Below the pieces are notes generated by a model, which was given only the letters and a program-made list of their open reading frames with translations, did no database searches and was not told the DNA's origin. The position numbers and the translations under genes were made by a program. Positions 9,498 to 16,982 of a DNA stretch of 64,000 nucleotides are shown piece by piece. Position 1 is the stretch's first letter. Every line of letters starts with the position of its first letter. Source of the stretch: Cyclobacterium xiamenense (GTDB taxonomy: Bacteria; Bacteroidota; Bacteroidia; Cytophagales; Cyclobacteriaceae); contig NZ_WIOK01000011.1 of assembly GCF_009467825.1 (NCBI RefSeq), positions 62,001 through 126,000 on the forward strand. The letters are read 5' to 3'.

Positions 9498-9575
9498 ATG
9501 CCCTGCATGATGCCAACAAGCAGTTGCTGCGTGGAAAAATGAATAGGTATGGCAATTGCTCCCGGAGATTTTCAT
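9486..9575 (-). CDS. hisL: Histidine operon leader peptide, 6 His in 29 residues
   Basis: A 29-codon open frame from the ATG at 9575 to the TAA at 9486. It encodes His at positions 9, 15, 22, 23, 26 and 27, with two HH pairs near the end. It lies between a consensus promoter and hisG. The ATG starts only 7 bases after the -7 box, so the message is leaderless or nearly so. This is the classic layout of a transcription-attenuation leader: scarce charged tRNA-His would stall the ribosome at the His pairs and change folding of the downstream hairpin. The peptide itself probably has no function after synthesis. A longer frame covering the same bases (9388-9669) has no recognisable features. Confidence 0.85.
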   Translation of the reverse strand: MKISGSNCHTYSFFHAATACWHHAGHHSA

Positions 9576-9582
9576 AACGATG

Positions 9583-9614
9583 CAAATTTAATGAGCGATC
9601 GCCAACAAGCAAAA
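9583..9614 (-). promoter_or_regulatory. Promoter of the his operon
   Basis: Minus strand: TTTTG at 9614-9610, a 19-bp spacer, then TAAATTTG at 9590-9583. Both boxes and the spacing match the Bacteroidota primary-sigma consensus (TTTG, about 19 bp, TAnnTTTG). The predicted start of transcription falls next to the hisL ATG at 9575. Confidence 0.85.
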
Positions 9615-9635
9615 TAAAAACGGGATTACTAACGC

Positions 9636-9662
9636 AAAAAAGAGGCTCCAACCGGAGCCTCT
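9636..9662 (-). terminator. Rho-independent terminator after the GluTR-like gene
   Basis: A perfect 9-bp stem (9654-9662 with 9641-9649, sequence AGAGGCTCC) with a four-base loop, followed on the minus strand by six T residues. It separates the GluTR-like gene from the his promoter that starts about 20 bp further on. Confidence 0.9.
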
Positions 9663-9721
9663 CTATCAATAAACCAACCTAACCAAAAAATTATTCGTAT
9701 TATTCCCGCATCTATAAAAAG

Positions 9722-10966
9722 TTAATTGTACAGAAAAAACTCATTAACAAGACGCTGGTAACTGACAAGATCCTTGTAAGGGGTGTGGTTTCGGATTTTA
9801 TCAATCGATTTTTCCAACACCTGTTTATACCCCTGATCCGAGAGGATTTCCTTTTTTACCCGAGGTTTTTGGACGGTTATCACCTTAGGAAAGGGGGGCT
9901 CCAACTCCTCGCCCGGCATCAGGAGAGCCTTTGCCTCCTCGAGAATTTCTTCCGCTTTTTTTTTATCCAGCCAGTGGAAAAAGTGTTTGCTTTGCTGTAC
10001 AAGCAGCGGCTTTACTTTTTTCAACCAGCTTTTGTTTATTTCCATTTTGCCTTCGATCACCTGATAGATGTCCGCAAGTTCAAAAAAGACCACTTGAGAA
10101 TGCGATTGCAGCGAATGGATCAATTCGCTTTTTACCGCCAGGTCAATAAGTATTTTCACGGAGGAAAAACTGGTATTGAAATAGTCGGTAACGATTAGGT
10201 CTTCACCATTCTCCAGCGTGGAAATTAAAATATCATTTTCCCGGATTACATTTGACAGTTGCTCAAAGGGCTCGTAAATAAATTGCTTCAATTCCGAGCC
10301 CCGAAGGTTACCAAATGGCTGAATGCTTTTTTCTACAATCACGATTCGTTCAAATCCCCGGCTTCGTAGGTTTTGGTAAACCTTTTTGCCCATGGCGTTG
10401 AAACCGAGAATTGCGATTTTGGGCTGTTTGATTTTTTTCACCAATTCGGCGACCATGTCCGCTACCGTGAAAGAAACCGAAAACGACGGTGCCTGGTAAC
10501 TCACCTCTTTGCTTAAGTAGGCGTCGGTGCGCTGCAAAAAGCCTTCCCATTCGCTTAGAAGCGTGCCTTTTAATCCTGCTTGCCCGGAGAGGTCAAATGC
10601 CTCTAAAAACTGAGGATATAGCGGTAAGGCGCCATACGTGGTGGCCTGAACGCCAAAGCACAACTCAGAAAGATGGGTAAGCGCGCTTTCCTCGTTGCAG
10701 TTTTGCTGAAAAACATTTTTTTCCGGAAGGTATAGGCCGGTTTTTATTTTTCGAAGGGCCGCGTATATCTCGTCCTCCTGTGGCCCGGCACTGTAGTAAA
10801 GGATTTCGGTTCTCTCGGGGGTAGACACGACCAATGCTTCGGACAGGTCGCAGCACTGCCTAACTTCTTCCAATAATTCCCTTGACTCGGCCTGGGTCAA
10901 CAGGAAGCTGTTTTCCTGATTTTTTTGAAATCCTGCGCTGAAACTCAATAACCTGAACTGTCCCAT
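9722..10966 (-). CDS. Glutamyl-tRNA reductase-like protein lacking the catalytic Cys
   Basis: A 414-residue protein whose layout follows glutamyl-tRNA reductase (HemA): an N-terminal catalytic-like domain to about residue 150, a Rossmann-like domain (IAILGFNAMGKKVYQNL, from about 184) and a helical C-terminal part. Key sites are changed. The signature STCNRTE reads STPERTE, so the nucleophilic Cys at position 50 is Pro. The second signature, normally GLDSMVLGEPQIL, reads GVQATTYGALPLYPQF. The dinucleotide loop GxGxxG is also altered. Reduction of glutamyl-tRNA therefore looks unlikely. It is a single-gene unit with its own terminator. It may be a degenerate paralogue that regulates or binds haem-pathway components; a true hemA should exist elsewhere. 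Confidence 0.7.
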   Translation of the reverse strand: MGQFRLLSFSAGFQKNQENSFLLTQAESRELLEEVRQCCDLSEALVVSTPERTEILYYSAGPQEDEIYAALRKIKTGLYLPEKNVFQQNCNEESALTHLSELCFGVQATTYGALPLYPQFLEAFDLSGQAGLKGTLLSEWEGFLQRTDAYLSKEVSYQAPSFSVSFTVADMVAELVKKIKQPKIAILGFNAMGKKVYQNLRSRGFERIVIVEKSIQPFGNLRGSELKQFIYEPFEQLSNVIRENDILISTLENGEDLIVTDYFNTSFSSVKILIDLAVKSELIHSLQSHSQVVFFELADIYQVIEGKMEINKSWLKKVKPLLVQQSKHFFHWLDKKKAEEILEEAKALLMPGEELEPPFPKVITVQKPRVKKEILSDQGYKQVLEKSIDKIRNHTPYKDLVSYQRLVNEFFLYN

Positions 10967-11260
10967 TGTATGCTGTTTTAATTTGCTGTTTCGACTGGAA
11001 GAACCTACGAAGGCGCTTCCTGCTCCGGATTTCCCGGTTGAAAAATTTTATGATATAAAAGTAACATATCGATTCCAGCCCGAGGAAATTATTCGGTGAA
11101 CGAGATGCATCAATCGGTCAATGGGCTAAAACCGGGGGTAAAAATCGGCGCATTCGATGACAAAGTTTCAAAAATCGCCGGTAAATCGTACCTTGTTGCC
11201 GGTCAAACTGCGTCGAAATATACCCAAGAATGGCGTATAAAACTAGTGGTTGGAGTCGTT
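10967..11260. other. Intergenic region without a recognised gene
   Basis: About 290 bp upstream of the GluTR-like gene and downstream of the DinB-like gene. It contains an A/T-rich patch around 11040-11070 that could hold the GluTR-like promoter (minus-strand TACTTTTA, one base off the -7 consensus). Open frames crossing it look like noise. Confidence 0.5.
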
Positions 11261-11725
11261 TTATTCCGGTATACGTCCGTATTTTACAGCAATTGCAAGT
11301 TGTCCGGCGTGGTAGGCGGTATGAGAGGTAATTCTACCCAATGCTTCTGCCTTGGTTTTTGCGCCAAACTCCTGGGTACGAATACCGGTTTCCCAATCGG
11401 CATCGGTTTGTTGCCGCAAAATTGAGCGCAGCGTTTCAAACGCAGACGAAGCGTAGCTTTTTATTGTATCAAGGTCGGTCCATTCTCCCGTGTCTTTTTT
11501 TGCAATAACGGTTTTAGCCGTCACCGATACGGAAGAATCCCCAAAAACATTTTTTGCAAAGAGCAACTCCACATCTGCAATATGGCGTATGAGAAAGCCC
11601 ACAGAATTTGGCGAGGTGCCCAATTTCTTTCGGAGGTCTTCGGGTTTCAGATCGTCTAGCTGATTCGAAAAACGCGTTCTTGCTTCTTCCCAAAGTGCAA
11701 GTACTAATTCAGTATTTGTTTGCAT
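11261..11725 (-). CDS. DinB-like / DfsB family metal-dependent protein
   Basis: A 154-residue four-helix protein of the DinB superfamily, whose members include thiol-dependent S-transferases and many uncharacterised proteins. A His in the second helix (LIRHIADVELLF) and the pair in SHTAYHAGQLA near the C-terminus fit the His triad that binds a divalent metal. The start at 11725 (MQTNTELVLAL) is chosen because an upstream extension of 51 residues has no family similarity. It lies 97 bp downstream of acr3 on the same strand and might be transcribed with the arsenic genes, but it has no obvious link to arsenic. The substrate is unknown. Confidence 0.75.
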   Translation of the reverse strand: MQTNTELVLALWEEARTRFSNQLDDLKPEDLRKKLGTSPNSVGFLIRHIADVELLFAKNVFGDSSVSVTAKTVIAKKDTGEWTDLDTIKSYASSAFETLRSILRQQTDADWETGIRTQEFGAKTKAEALGRITSHTAYHAGQLAIAVKYGRIPE

Positions 11726-11822
11726 AAAAAACGTTGATTTAATGATATACGTTTCGGTTCCGGATGGACCAATACCTGACCAAGAACCGGAAGAAAGCCA
11801 AAAAGTAGCCGCAGTTTTTTTT

Positions 11823-12842
11823 TCAATACGCCCACCGTTTGGCAAGTTGGACCAGCGAAAGCATGATCGGTACTTCAATCAGCACGCCTACTACCGTCGC
11901 CAGTGCCGCACCCGAACTCAACCCAAACAAGGCGATGGCGACCGCCACGGCCAACTCGAAGAAATTACTGGCACCGATCATGGAGGCCGGAGCGCATACC
12001 CGGTAGGGTAGTTTCAGGTACCTGCCCGCCACCCAACTCAGAAAAAAGATGAGGTAGGTTTGCAGGGCTAATGGAATGGCGATCAAAAGAATGTGCTGGG
12101 GTTGGGCAATTATCTGCTCGCCTTGAAAAGCAAAGAGCAAAACCAGCGTAGTCAATAAGGCAAAAATAGAAAGCGGTTTTAGTTTTGGTAAAAATTTTGT
12201 TTTCAGCCAGTCCGCTCCCTTTTTCTGGATCAGCAGCCGGTTGGTTAGGTAGCCCGCCACCAGTGGAATAAGGACGAATACGATTACTGAGGTGACCAGC
12301 ACGTCGTAGGGGATTTGGAAATCGGTAATGCCCAACAATAATTGTACGAGGGGAACAAAAGCTACCAATAGAATAAGGTCATTGACGGATACCTGTACCA
12401 GGGTGTAAGTGGGATCGCCATTGCTCAGGTAGGACCAGACAAATACCATGGCCGTGCAGGGGGCGGCTCCCAATAAAATGGCCCCGGCAATGTATTGGTC
12501 TGCTTGTTCGGGTGTTAGCCAGGCGCTGTACACCTGGTCAAAAAATATCCAGGCAAAAAAGGCCATGGTAAATGGTTTTACCAGCCAATTGACGACTACT
12601 GTCAGCCCCAGCCCCCTGGCATTCTTTCCAACTTTTTTCAACGAGCTGAAATCCACTTGCACCATCATGGGATAAATCATTAACCAGATAAGTGCCGCTA
12701 CCGGAATGTTTACATGTGCGATTTCCAGGGAGGAAAGGTAGCTCATGTTTTCTCCAAAAATAGCACCGATGCCGATACCTGCTGCAATGCAAAGTATCAC
12801 CCAAATCGTTAGGTATTTTTCAAAAAAGCCGATTTCTTTCAT
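11823..12842 (-). CDS. acr3: Arsenite efflux pump, ACR3 family
   Basis: A 339-residue inner-membrane carrier with about ten helices that exports arsenite using the proton gradient. The conserved Cys of the fourth helix is present (GAAPCTAMVFVW, C129), as is the conserved Glu of a late helix (GASNFFELAVAVAI). It is the last gene of the apparent operon arsR-arsM-arsC-acr3, separated from arsC by 208 bp that hold a GC-rich hairpin. Working with the other products it would remove arsenite produced from arsenate. The length and topology are typical of ACR3. Confidence 0.95.
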   Translation of the reverse strand: MKEIGFFEKYLTIWVILCIAAGIGIGAIFGENMSYLSSLEIAHVNIPVAALIWLMIYPMMVQVDFSSLKKVGKNARGLGLTVVVNWLVKPFTMAFFAWIFFDQVYSAWLTPEQADQYIAGAILLGAAPCTAMVFVWSYLSNGDPTYTLVQVSVNDLILLVAFVPLVQLLLGITDFQIPYDVLVTSVIVFVLIPLVAGYLTNRLLIQKKGADWLKTKFLPKLKPLSIFALLTTLVLLFAFQGEQIIAQPQHILLIAIPLALQTYLIFFLSWVAGRYLKLPYRVCAPASMIGASNFFELAVAVAIALFGLSSGAALATVVGVLIEVPIMLSLVQLAKRWAY

Positions 12843-12935
12843 CCATTTTTGCGTTTGGTGTGTGTTTGTTACCTGTTTTTCAATGCCTTGTTCTGATGCC
12901 TGCGCGTTGTTTCACGGCATTACCGTTAGGAATAG

Positions 12936-12976
12936 CCCGCCCCTCCGGCAACGTTTACCGACGTGAACGGGGCGGG
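12936..12976. repeat. GC-rich hairpin between arsC and acr3
   Basis: An 8-bp perfect stem (CCCGCCCC at 12936-12943 with GGGGCGGG at 12969-12976) around a 25-base loop. No T run follows on the minus strand, so it is more likely an RNA processing or stability element than a terminator. Confidence 0.5.
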
Positions 12977-13050
12977 GATGCCGGGATCGACCTTCTTTGC
13001 ACCGTACAACATCGTGCAGAAAACCAATGCTCGCTACAATCCGGCGGGTA

Positions 13051-13818
13051 TCAGGAATTGACCCGGGACATTATATAAAACATTTCGGTAGCGATTTGAC
13101 GCGTGCGTTCGTCGTAAACCTCGGCTTCTTTGGACGTTCCATCTGCCTCCTTTGGATCCACGTAGGGGATGGGTAAGCGGAGGGATGCACCCGGGATGAA
13201 GGGACAATTTTTATCCGCATCCGAACAGGTCATGATGGCAGCAAAATTTTCAGAAGCGTTAAATGGATCGTCGTATTTTTTAGAAAAACATTCGATTACC
13301 TGTCCTTGATCTGAAAAGCTCACCATGTAATGCGGATTGTCTCCTGTTGTGTGGTTTACCCGGAAACCAGCACGTTCAATGGCAGCTACTGCCCTGGGAT
13401 TAAATGCCGTGGTCTCGGTACCGCCGGAATACGTATGAATTCCTTCCTCCAGCCCGTAATACGCGGCGGCTGTCGCCGCCCAAATCTGGCTTAGGTGACT
13501 TCGTCGGCTATTGTGGGTGCAGATAAAGGTAAGGTTTGCCGGTTCGTTGGCTTGCTTTTTTTCCCGCACAAACAAGGCAACCTCCTGCAGCAGTTCCTTT
13601 CGATCTTCAGGAATAGCCGCCATATCGGGAAGGAGGGATTGTACGTACTGGGCCAATTCGGGGTACAGGGCTGATGTTTCGGTTGTGTTTTCAGTAGACA
13701 TGGTGACTTGAATTGCGTTGATTTCGGATACGTTCATGGCCTGGTTCTTCTTTGTTGAAGGCGTACAGCCAAGAAAGAAGGCGATAAGAAATAATGAAGG
13801 TATGGTGGATTGGCTCAT
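13051..13818 (-). CDS. arsC: ArsC-like low-molecular-weight phosphatase, possible exported form
   Basis: A 255-residue protein with the CX5R loop CTHNSRRS of thioredoxin-linked arsenate reductases and low-molecular-weight tyrosine phosphatases, and a later Cys in AIMTCSDADKNCPF. These would reduce arsenate to arsenite for methylation by ArsM or efflux by ACR3. From the ATG at 13818 the protein begins MSQSTIPSLFLIAFFLGC, which looks like a lipoprotein signal, although it has no positive charge and the lipobox is imperfect. A second start at 13701 (MSTENTTETS) gives a 216-residue cytoplasmic protein of normal family length. The gene follows arsM after 25 bp. The choice of start decides location. 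Confidence 0.8.
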   Translation of the reverse strand: MSQSTIPSLFLIAFFLGCTPSTKKNQAMNVSEINAIQVTMSTENTTETSALYPELAQYVQSLLPDMAAIPEDRKELLQEVALFVREKKQANEPANLTFICTHNSRRSHLSQIWAATAAAYYGLEEGIHTYSGGTETTAFNPRAVAAIERAGFRVNHTTGDNPHYMVSFSDQGQVIECFSKKYDDPFNASENFAAIMTCSDADKNCPFIPGASLRLPIPYVDPKEADGTSKEAEVYDERTRQIATEMFYIMSRVNS

Positions 13819-13843
13819 TACTGTTTGTGTTCGGTGTAAAACA

Positions 13844-14728
13844 TTAGCAACAGCCCGTTCCTTCCTGGCAGGAGGCAGCTTGCTGGGTTGAAAAACGTGT
13901 TTCCTTGCTTTCGTCGGTAGCTCCTGGCTTTTCTGCATAGACGGTAATGCTGTAAATGCCGGTTCCTCCCTGGTTAAACGCCATTAGCTCCTCTGGCCGG
14001 AGGTATTTTCCCAAAATGTCTTCGGGAATGGAAATGGACTTTTCCTTTTGGAGGCGGATGTTTTGAAATCCAGCTTGCTTTATGTGCTGGAGGTAGCTGT
14101 CTTTTTGAATCGCCCCAGCCACGCATCCGGCATACATTTCGGCATCTTCGTTCAGGGCTTCGGGAAGTACGCCCATCAATACGATATCGGAGATACTAAA
14201 GTGACCGCCCGGTTTCAATACCCGGAAAATTTCCCGGATTACCTTTTCCTTATTGGGAACCAGGTTGAGCACGCAATTGCTGACTACTACATCGGCTACT
14301 TCCTCATTTACGGGCATGTTGTCGATATCGCCTTCCCGAAATTCCACGTTGTTATAGCCCATTTTTTCTGCATTGCGTCGTGCTTTTTGGACCATGGCGG
14401 GGGTAAAGTCGATTCCGATCACTTTTCCTTCCGGTCCGGTTTCGTGTCGGGCCACAAAACAATCGTTTCCTGCGCCGGAACCCAAATCGATGACGGTATC
14501 GCCTTTTTTGATTTTGGCAAATTGGGTAGGCAGGCCGCATCCCAGACCGAGGTCGGCTGCTTCCACGTAACCTTTCGTTTCGGAATAATCTTCCATCATG
14601 ATGTTGTAAACCTTATTCGAAGGGGTCGTGGCTCCGCAGCACGAGGCGGCGTTGGTGGTTTTTTCCTGTGTTGCGATTTGCGCGTATCGCGCTTTTACTA
14701 TGTTTTTTAATTCCTGATCGTTGCTCAT
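13844..14728 (-). CDS. arsM: Arsenite S-adenosylmethionine methyltransferase
   Basis: A 294-residue cytoplasmic enzyme that methylates arsenite stepwise using S-adenosylmethionine. The SAM motif [13 protein letters not shown] starts near residue 81. Three Cys positions fit the arsenic-binding set of ArsM: C64 (GLGCGLP), C152 (SNCVLNL) and C202 (YAGCVAGAI). An N-terminal pair C30-C31 and a Cys-rich tail ending GTGCC are also present. It is the second gene of the arsenic operon, 37 bp after arsR and 25 bp before arsC. Confidence 0.94.
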   Translation of the reverse strand: MSNDQELKNIVKARYAQIATQEKTTNAASCCGATTPSNKVYNIMMEDYSETKGYVEAADLGLGCGLPTQFAKIKKGDTVIDLGSGAGNDCFVARHETGPEGKVIGIDFTPAMVQKARRNAEKMGYNNVEFREGDIDNMPVNEEVADVVVSNCVLNLVPNKEKVIREIFRVLKPGGHFSISDIVLMGVLPEALNEDAEMYAGCVAGAIQKDSYLQHIKQAGFQNIRLQKEKSISIPEDILGKYLRPEELMAFNQGGTGIYSITVYAEKPGATDESKETRFSTQQAASCQEGTGCC

Positions 14729-14765
14729 GCCTTTGTATTTTTAAATTGTTCATTATGTGACTATT

Positions 14766-15101
14766 TTAACAGCAGTCCCCGGAAAGGGGAGCCGGGTACT
14801 GGTCAAAGAGTTGATTGAATTGGTTTCTAATTTCCGCCCAGCGGACGGGATTGATGCAATAGCTGATACGGGAGCCTTCAATGGTCCCCTGAATAATGCC
14901 AATTGCCTTTAATTCCCGCAGGTGTTGACTGATGGTCGGCTGCGCTAGTCCCAGTTCCTGTACCAGGTCGCCGTTTATGCAGGCGTTTGATTTCAGCAAG
15001 TAGTGAATGATCGCTACCCGTGCGGGGTGGTCAAATGCCTTTGCCGCGAGAGCCAGTTCATTTTGGGTTTCGGAAAATAGATTGGTTTTTGTAACGCCCA
15101 T
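14766..15101 (-). CDS. arsR: ArsR/SmtB-type transcriptional repressor
   Basis: A 111-residue winged-helix repressor that should release DNA when arsenite binds. The recognition helix reads GLAQPTISQHLRELKAIGII. The classical ELCVCDL metal site of enterobacterial ArsR is absent. Candidate ligands are C41, C82 and the vicinal pair C110-C111 at the very C-terminus. It opens the operon arsR-arsM-arsC-acr3 and probably controls it from the palindrome just upstream. Confidence 0.92.
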   Translation of the reverse strand: MGVTKTNLFSETQNELALAAKAFDHPARVAIIHYLLKSNACINGDLVQELGLAQPTISQHLRELKAIGIIQGTIEGSRISYCINPVRWAEIRNQFNQLFDQYPAPLSGDCC

Positions 15102-15115
15102 GTGTGATAATTATT

Positions 15116-15128
15116 TATTGCAATATTA
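15116..15128 (-). promoter_or_regulatory. Probable arsR promoter/operator
   Basis: A perfect 10-bp palindrome (TATTGCAATA, 15116-15125) overlaps a minus-strand -7-like box (TAATATTG, 15128-15121, one base off TAnnTTTG) 20 bp before the arsR ATG. A TTG lies about 20 bp upstream. An ArsR dimer bound here would block transcription. Confidence 0.45.
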
Positions 15129-15589
15129 CGATATGCAGATGAGTGGCGCAAGCGATTCCGTTAGTTTTTTTTTATTTCTACTCATTTACCTTTCCGGCAT
15201 CAGGGACCGATTTACAGCGGTTGTTTTTCCGTATTTTCTTCGGTATACGAGCCGATACAGCTGAAACCCGCCGTGGATTTTTTGGGATTTTCAACCCGGC
15301 TCATCGTAAAAAATGGAACTTTCGGAATATATTCCTATTATTGGGTAGTCGATGCGCGGATGGTTTGAACCACGTTGCGTTAGATTGAGCCGAATACCTG
15401 CAGCTCACCTGCAAGTATCCGTTCAGGCGGGCAATGCATGCGGGGGTACCCGCTGCATGTAAAAGTGGCTAGTCACTGAGTACCGCAGGGAACAATCGGA
15501 AAGTGCAGCGAGGTCTATCGCTCGCACCGCTAGCGTAGGAAAAATTCGACCGGGTATTGTCCCAACGCGTCCATTTTACAAAGCAAGGC
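15129..15589. other. Long intergenic region between arsR and the sialidase-like gene
   Basis: About 460 bp without a convincing gene. It holds an imperfect hairpin around 15434-15460 (ATGCA and GCGGG arms around GGTA). Small open frames here have no family features. The plus-strand promoter for the sialidase-like gene should lie in it, but no consensus copy was seen. Confidence 0.4.
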
Positions 15590-16735
15590 ATGAACTCAAT
15601 TAACAGGAAAAAGGTATTGGGCCTCATTCTCGGTTTCTCCCTTGGCTGCTCCTCTGCGCAGCGCGGAGAAAATGCGTTTTGGAACGAAGGGAACCCGATC
15701 ATGGAAGTGAAAGAACTCTTTCCAACGGAACGGTTTCCCAATGTGGTGACGGCCAAGGACGGATCCATTGTCGCTACCTGGGGAAACCAAAGCTATCAGG
15801 TACGACGAAGCGAAGATGGGGGTAAAACCTGGTCTTCAATTACCACCCTGGCGAAGCCCGGATTTCAGGGAGGAGGCGTCACGGTGGACGAGGAAAGTGG
15901 GGATATCCTGGCTTTTGTCGAAGACAGTCATCCCATCGCGCCGGTTACGCTGTACCGGAGTAGCGACCAGGGTAGAACCTGGAATGCGGAAAAAACGACC
16001 ATCCTGCCTGATAGCCTGGGAAATATTCCTTCCATGCACATGAACGAACACGGTATAACGCTTCGCTTTGGAGATAAAAAAGGGAGATTGATCCGTCCTA
16101 CCCGGTATTACGGAGGCGGCAACGATCGCGAATATTGGGAAACCCACTATACGAACGCCATCTATAGCGATGACGGGGGCAGGACCTGGCAAACCAGTGC
16201 GCCCTTTCCCGCAAAGGGTACCGGTGAAGCAGCCATCGCAGAACTTTCGGATGGGACGCTTTACTACAACTCCCGCAGGCATTTATCGACCGATGGCCTG
16301 AACCCGCGGATGCGGTACATTGCCCGAAGTCGTGATGGAGGGCATACCTGGGAGGAGCTTTCGGTAAGTGAGGTCTTGCCGGATGGGGATCAAAGTAGGG
16401 ATTATGGTCTGATGGCCGGTTTGGTACGGCTTCCGATAGCAGGGCATGATATTCTCCTGTTTAGCAATATTGAATCTCCGGAGGGGAGGACACACGGTAC
16501 GGTATGGGCCAGCTTTGACGGAGGAGAGACCTGGCCGGTAAAAAAATTGGTAGAACCGGGTGGCTTTGCCTATTCTTCTCTGACCGCCGGTAGGGCCGGT
16601 ACGCCTAGCGAAGGGCTGGTGTTTCTGCTGTATGAGGGATCCGGCCATCCCAGCACCGTAGGTAAGATAGCGGTCTTTAACCTTGCTTGGCTGACCGATG
16701 GCAAAGACTGGCGTGCCTTTTTACCAAAGCGGTGA
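15590..16735 (+). CDS. Sialidase-like BNR-repeat lipoprotein (exo-alpha-sialidase family)
   Basis: A 381-residue six-bladed propeller protein. It contains five Asp-box repeats of the form S-x-D-x-G-x-T-W (SEDGGKTW, SSDQGRTW, SDDGGRTW, SRDGGHTW, SFDGGETW) and an Arg-bearing block near the start (TERFPNVV). This is the pattern of GH33-type sialidases and related surface hydrolases. The start at 15590 gives a lipoprotein signal ending LGFSLGC (Cys 20), so it is likely tethered to the outer membrane. It stands alone in the plus orientation. It probably removes terminal sugar acids from glycans, but the exact sugar is uncertain. Confidence 0.8.
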   Translation: MNSINRKKVLGLILGFSLGCSSAQRGENAFWNEGNPIMEVKELFPTERFPNVVTAKDGSIVATWGNQSYQVRRSEDGGKTWSSITTLAKPGFQGGGVTVDEESGDILAFVEDSHPIAPVTLYRSSDQGRTWNAEKTTILPDSLGNIPSMHMNEHGITLRFGDKKGRLIRPTRYYGGGNDREYWETHYTNAIYSDDGGRTWQTSAPFPAKGTGEAAIAELSDGTLYYNSRRHLSTDGLNPRMRYIARSRDGGHTWEELSVSEVLPDGDQSRDYGLMAGLVRLPIAGHDILLFSNIESPEGRTHGTVWASFDGGETWPVKKLVEPGGFAYSSLTAGRAGTPSEGLVFLLYEGSGHPSTVGKIAVFNLAWLTDGKDWRAFLPKR

Positions 16736-16982
16736 GCAAATCGCCCAGTGGCGGTAGTGATACGGGTTCGATCGCTGCATCCCCCGTCCAACATGCATAC
16801 GAGGTCTGCAACCTTTTTTTCTAATTGGGGATTATAAATAGCTGGTAATCAGTATTAGATACTATCTAATTGCATTTAATGGTTGTTACTAAGAAAAGGA
16901 GCATTTGGCGAACTGACGCGCAGGACCTTTGCGGGCTACCGTGAAACGAATTGGCAATTAAAAAAAGTAAAACCGATACAAT
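16736..16982. promoter_or_regulatory. Intergenic region with a 17-bp palindrome (16854-16870)
   Basis: The 247 bp before the alpha/beta hydrolase gene contain a perfect inverted repeat at 16854-16870: arms ATTAGATA and TATCTAAT around a single C. It looks like a dimeric repressor site about 115 bp before the start codon. No consensus promoter boxes stand out. Confidence 0.45.

Noticed and set aside
9388-9669. 93-codon minus-strand frame across the his leader
   Set aside because: It runs through the GluTR-like terminator and the his promoter, and has no family features; the shorter His-rich frame in another register explains the region better.
12936-12976. GC-rich hairpin as a rho-independent terminator inside the arsenic operon
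   Set aside because: No T run follows on the transcribed strand, and acr3 would then need its own promoter, which was not seen.
15143-15388. 81-codon plus-strand frame upstream of the sialidase-like gene
   Set aside because: It starts close to the arsR promoter region and has no domain, signal or coupling to a neighbour.
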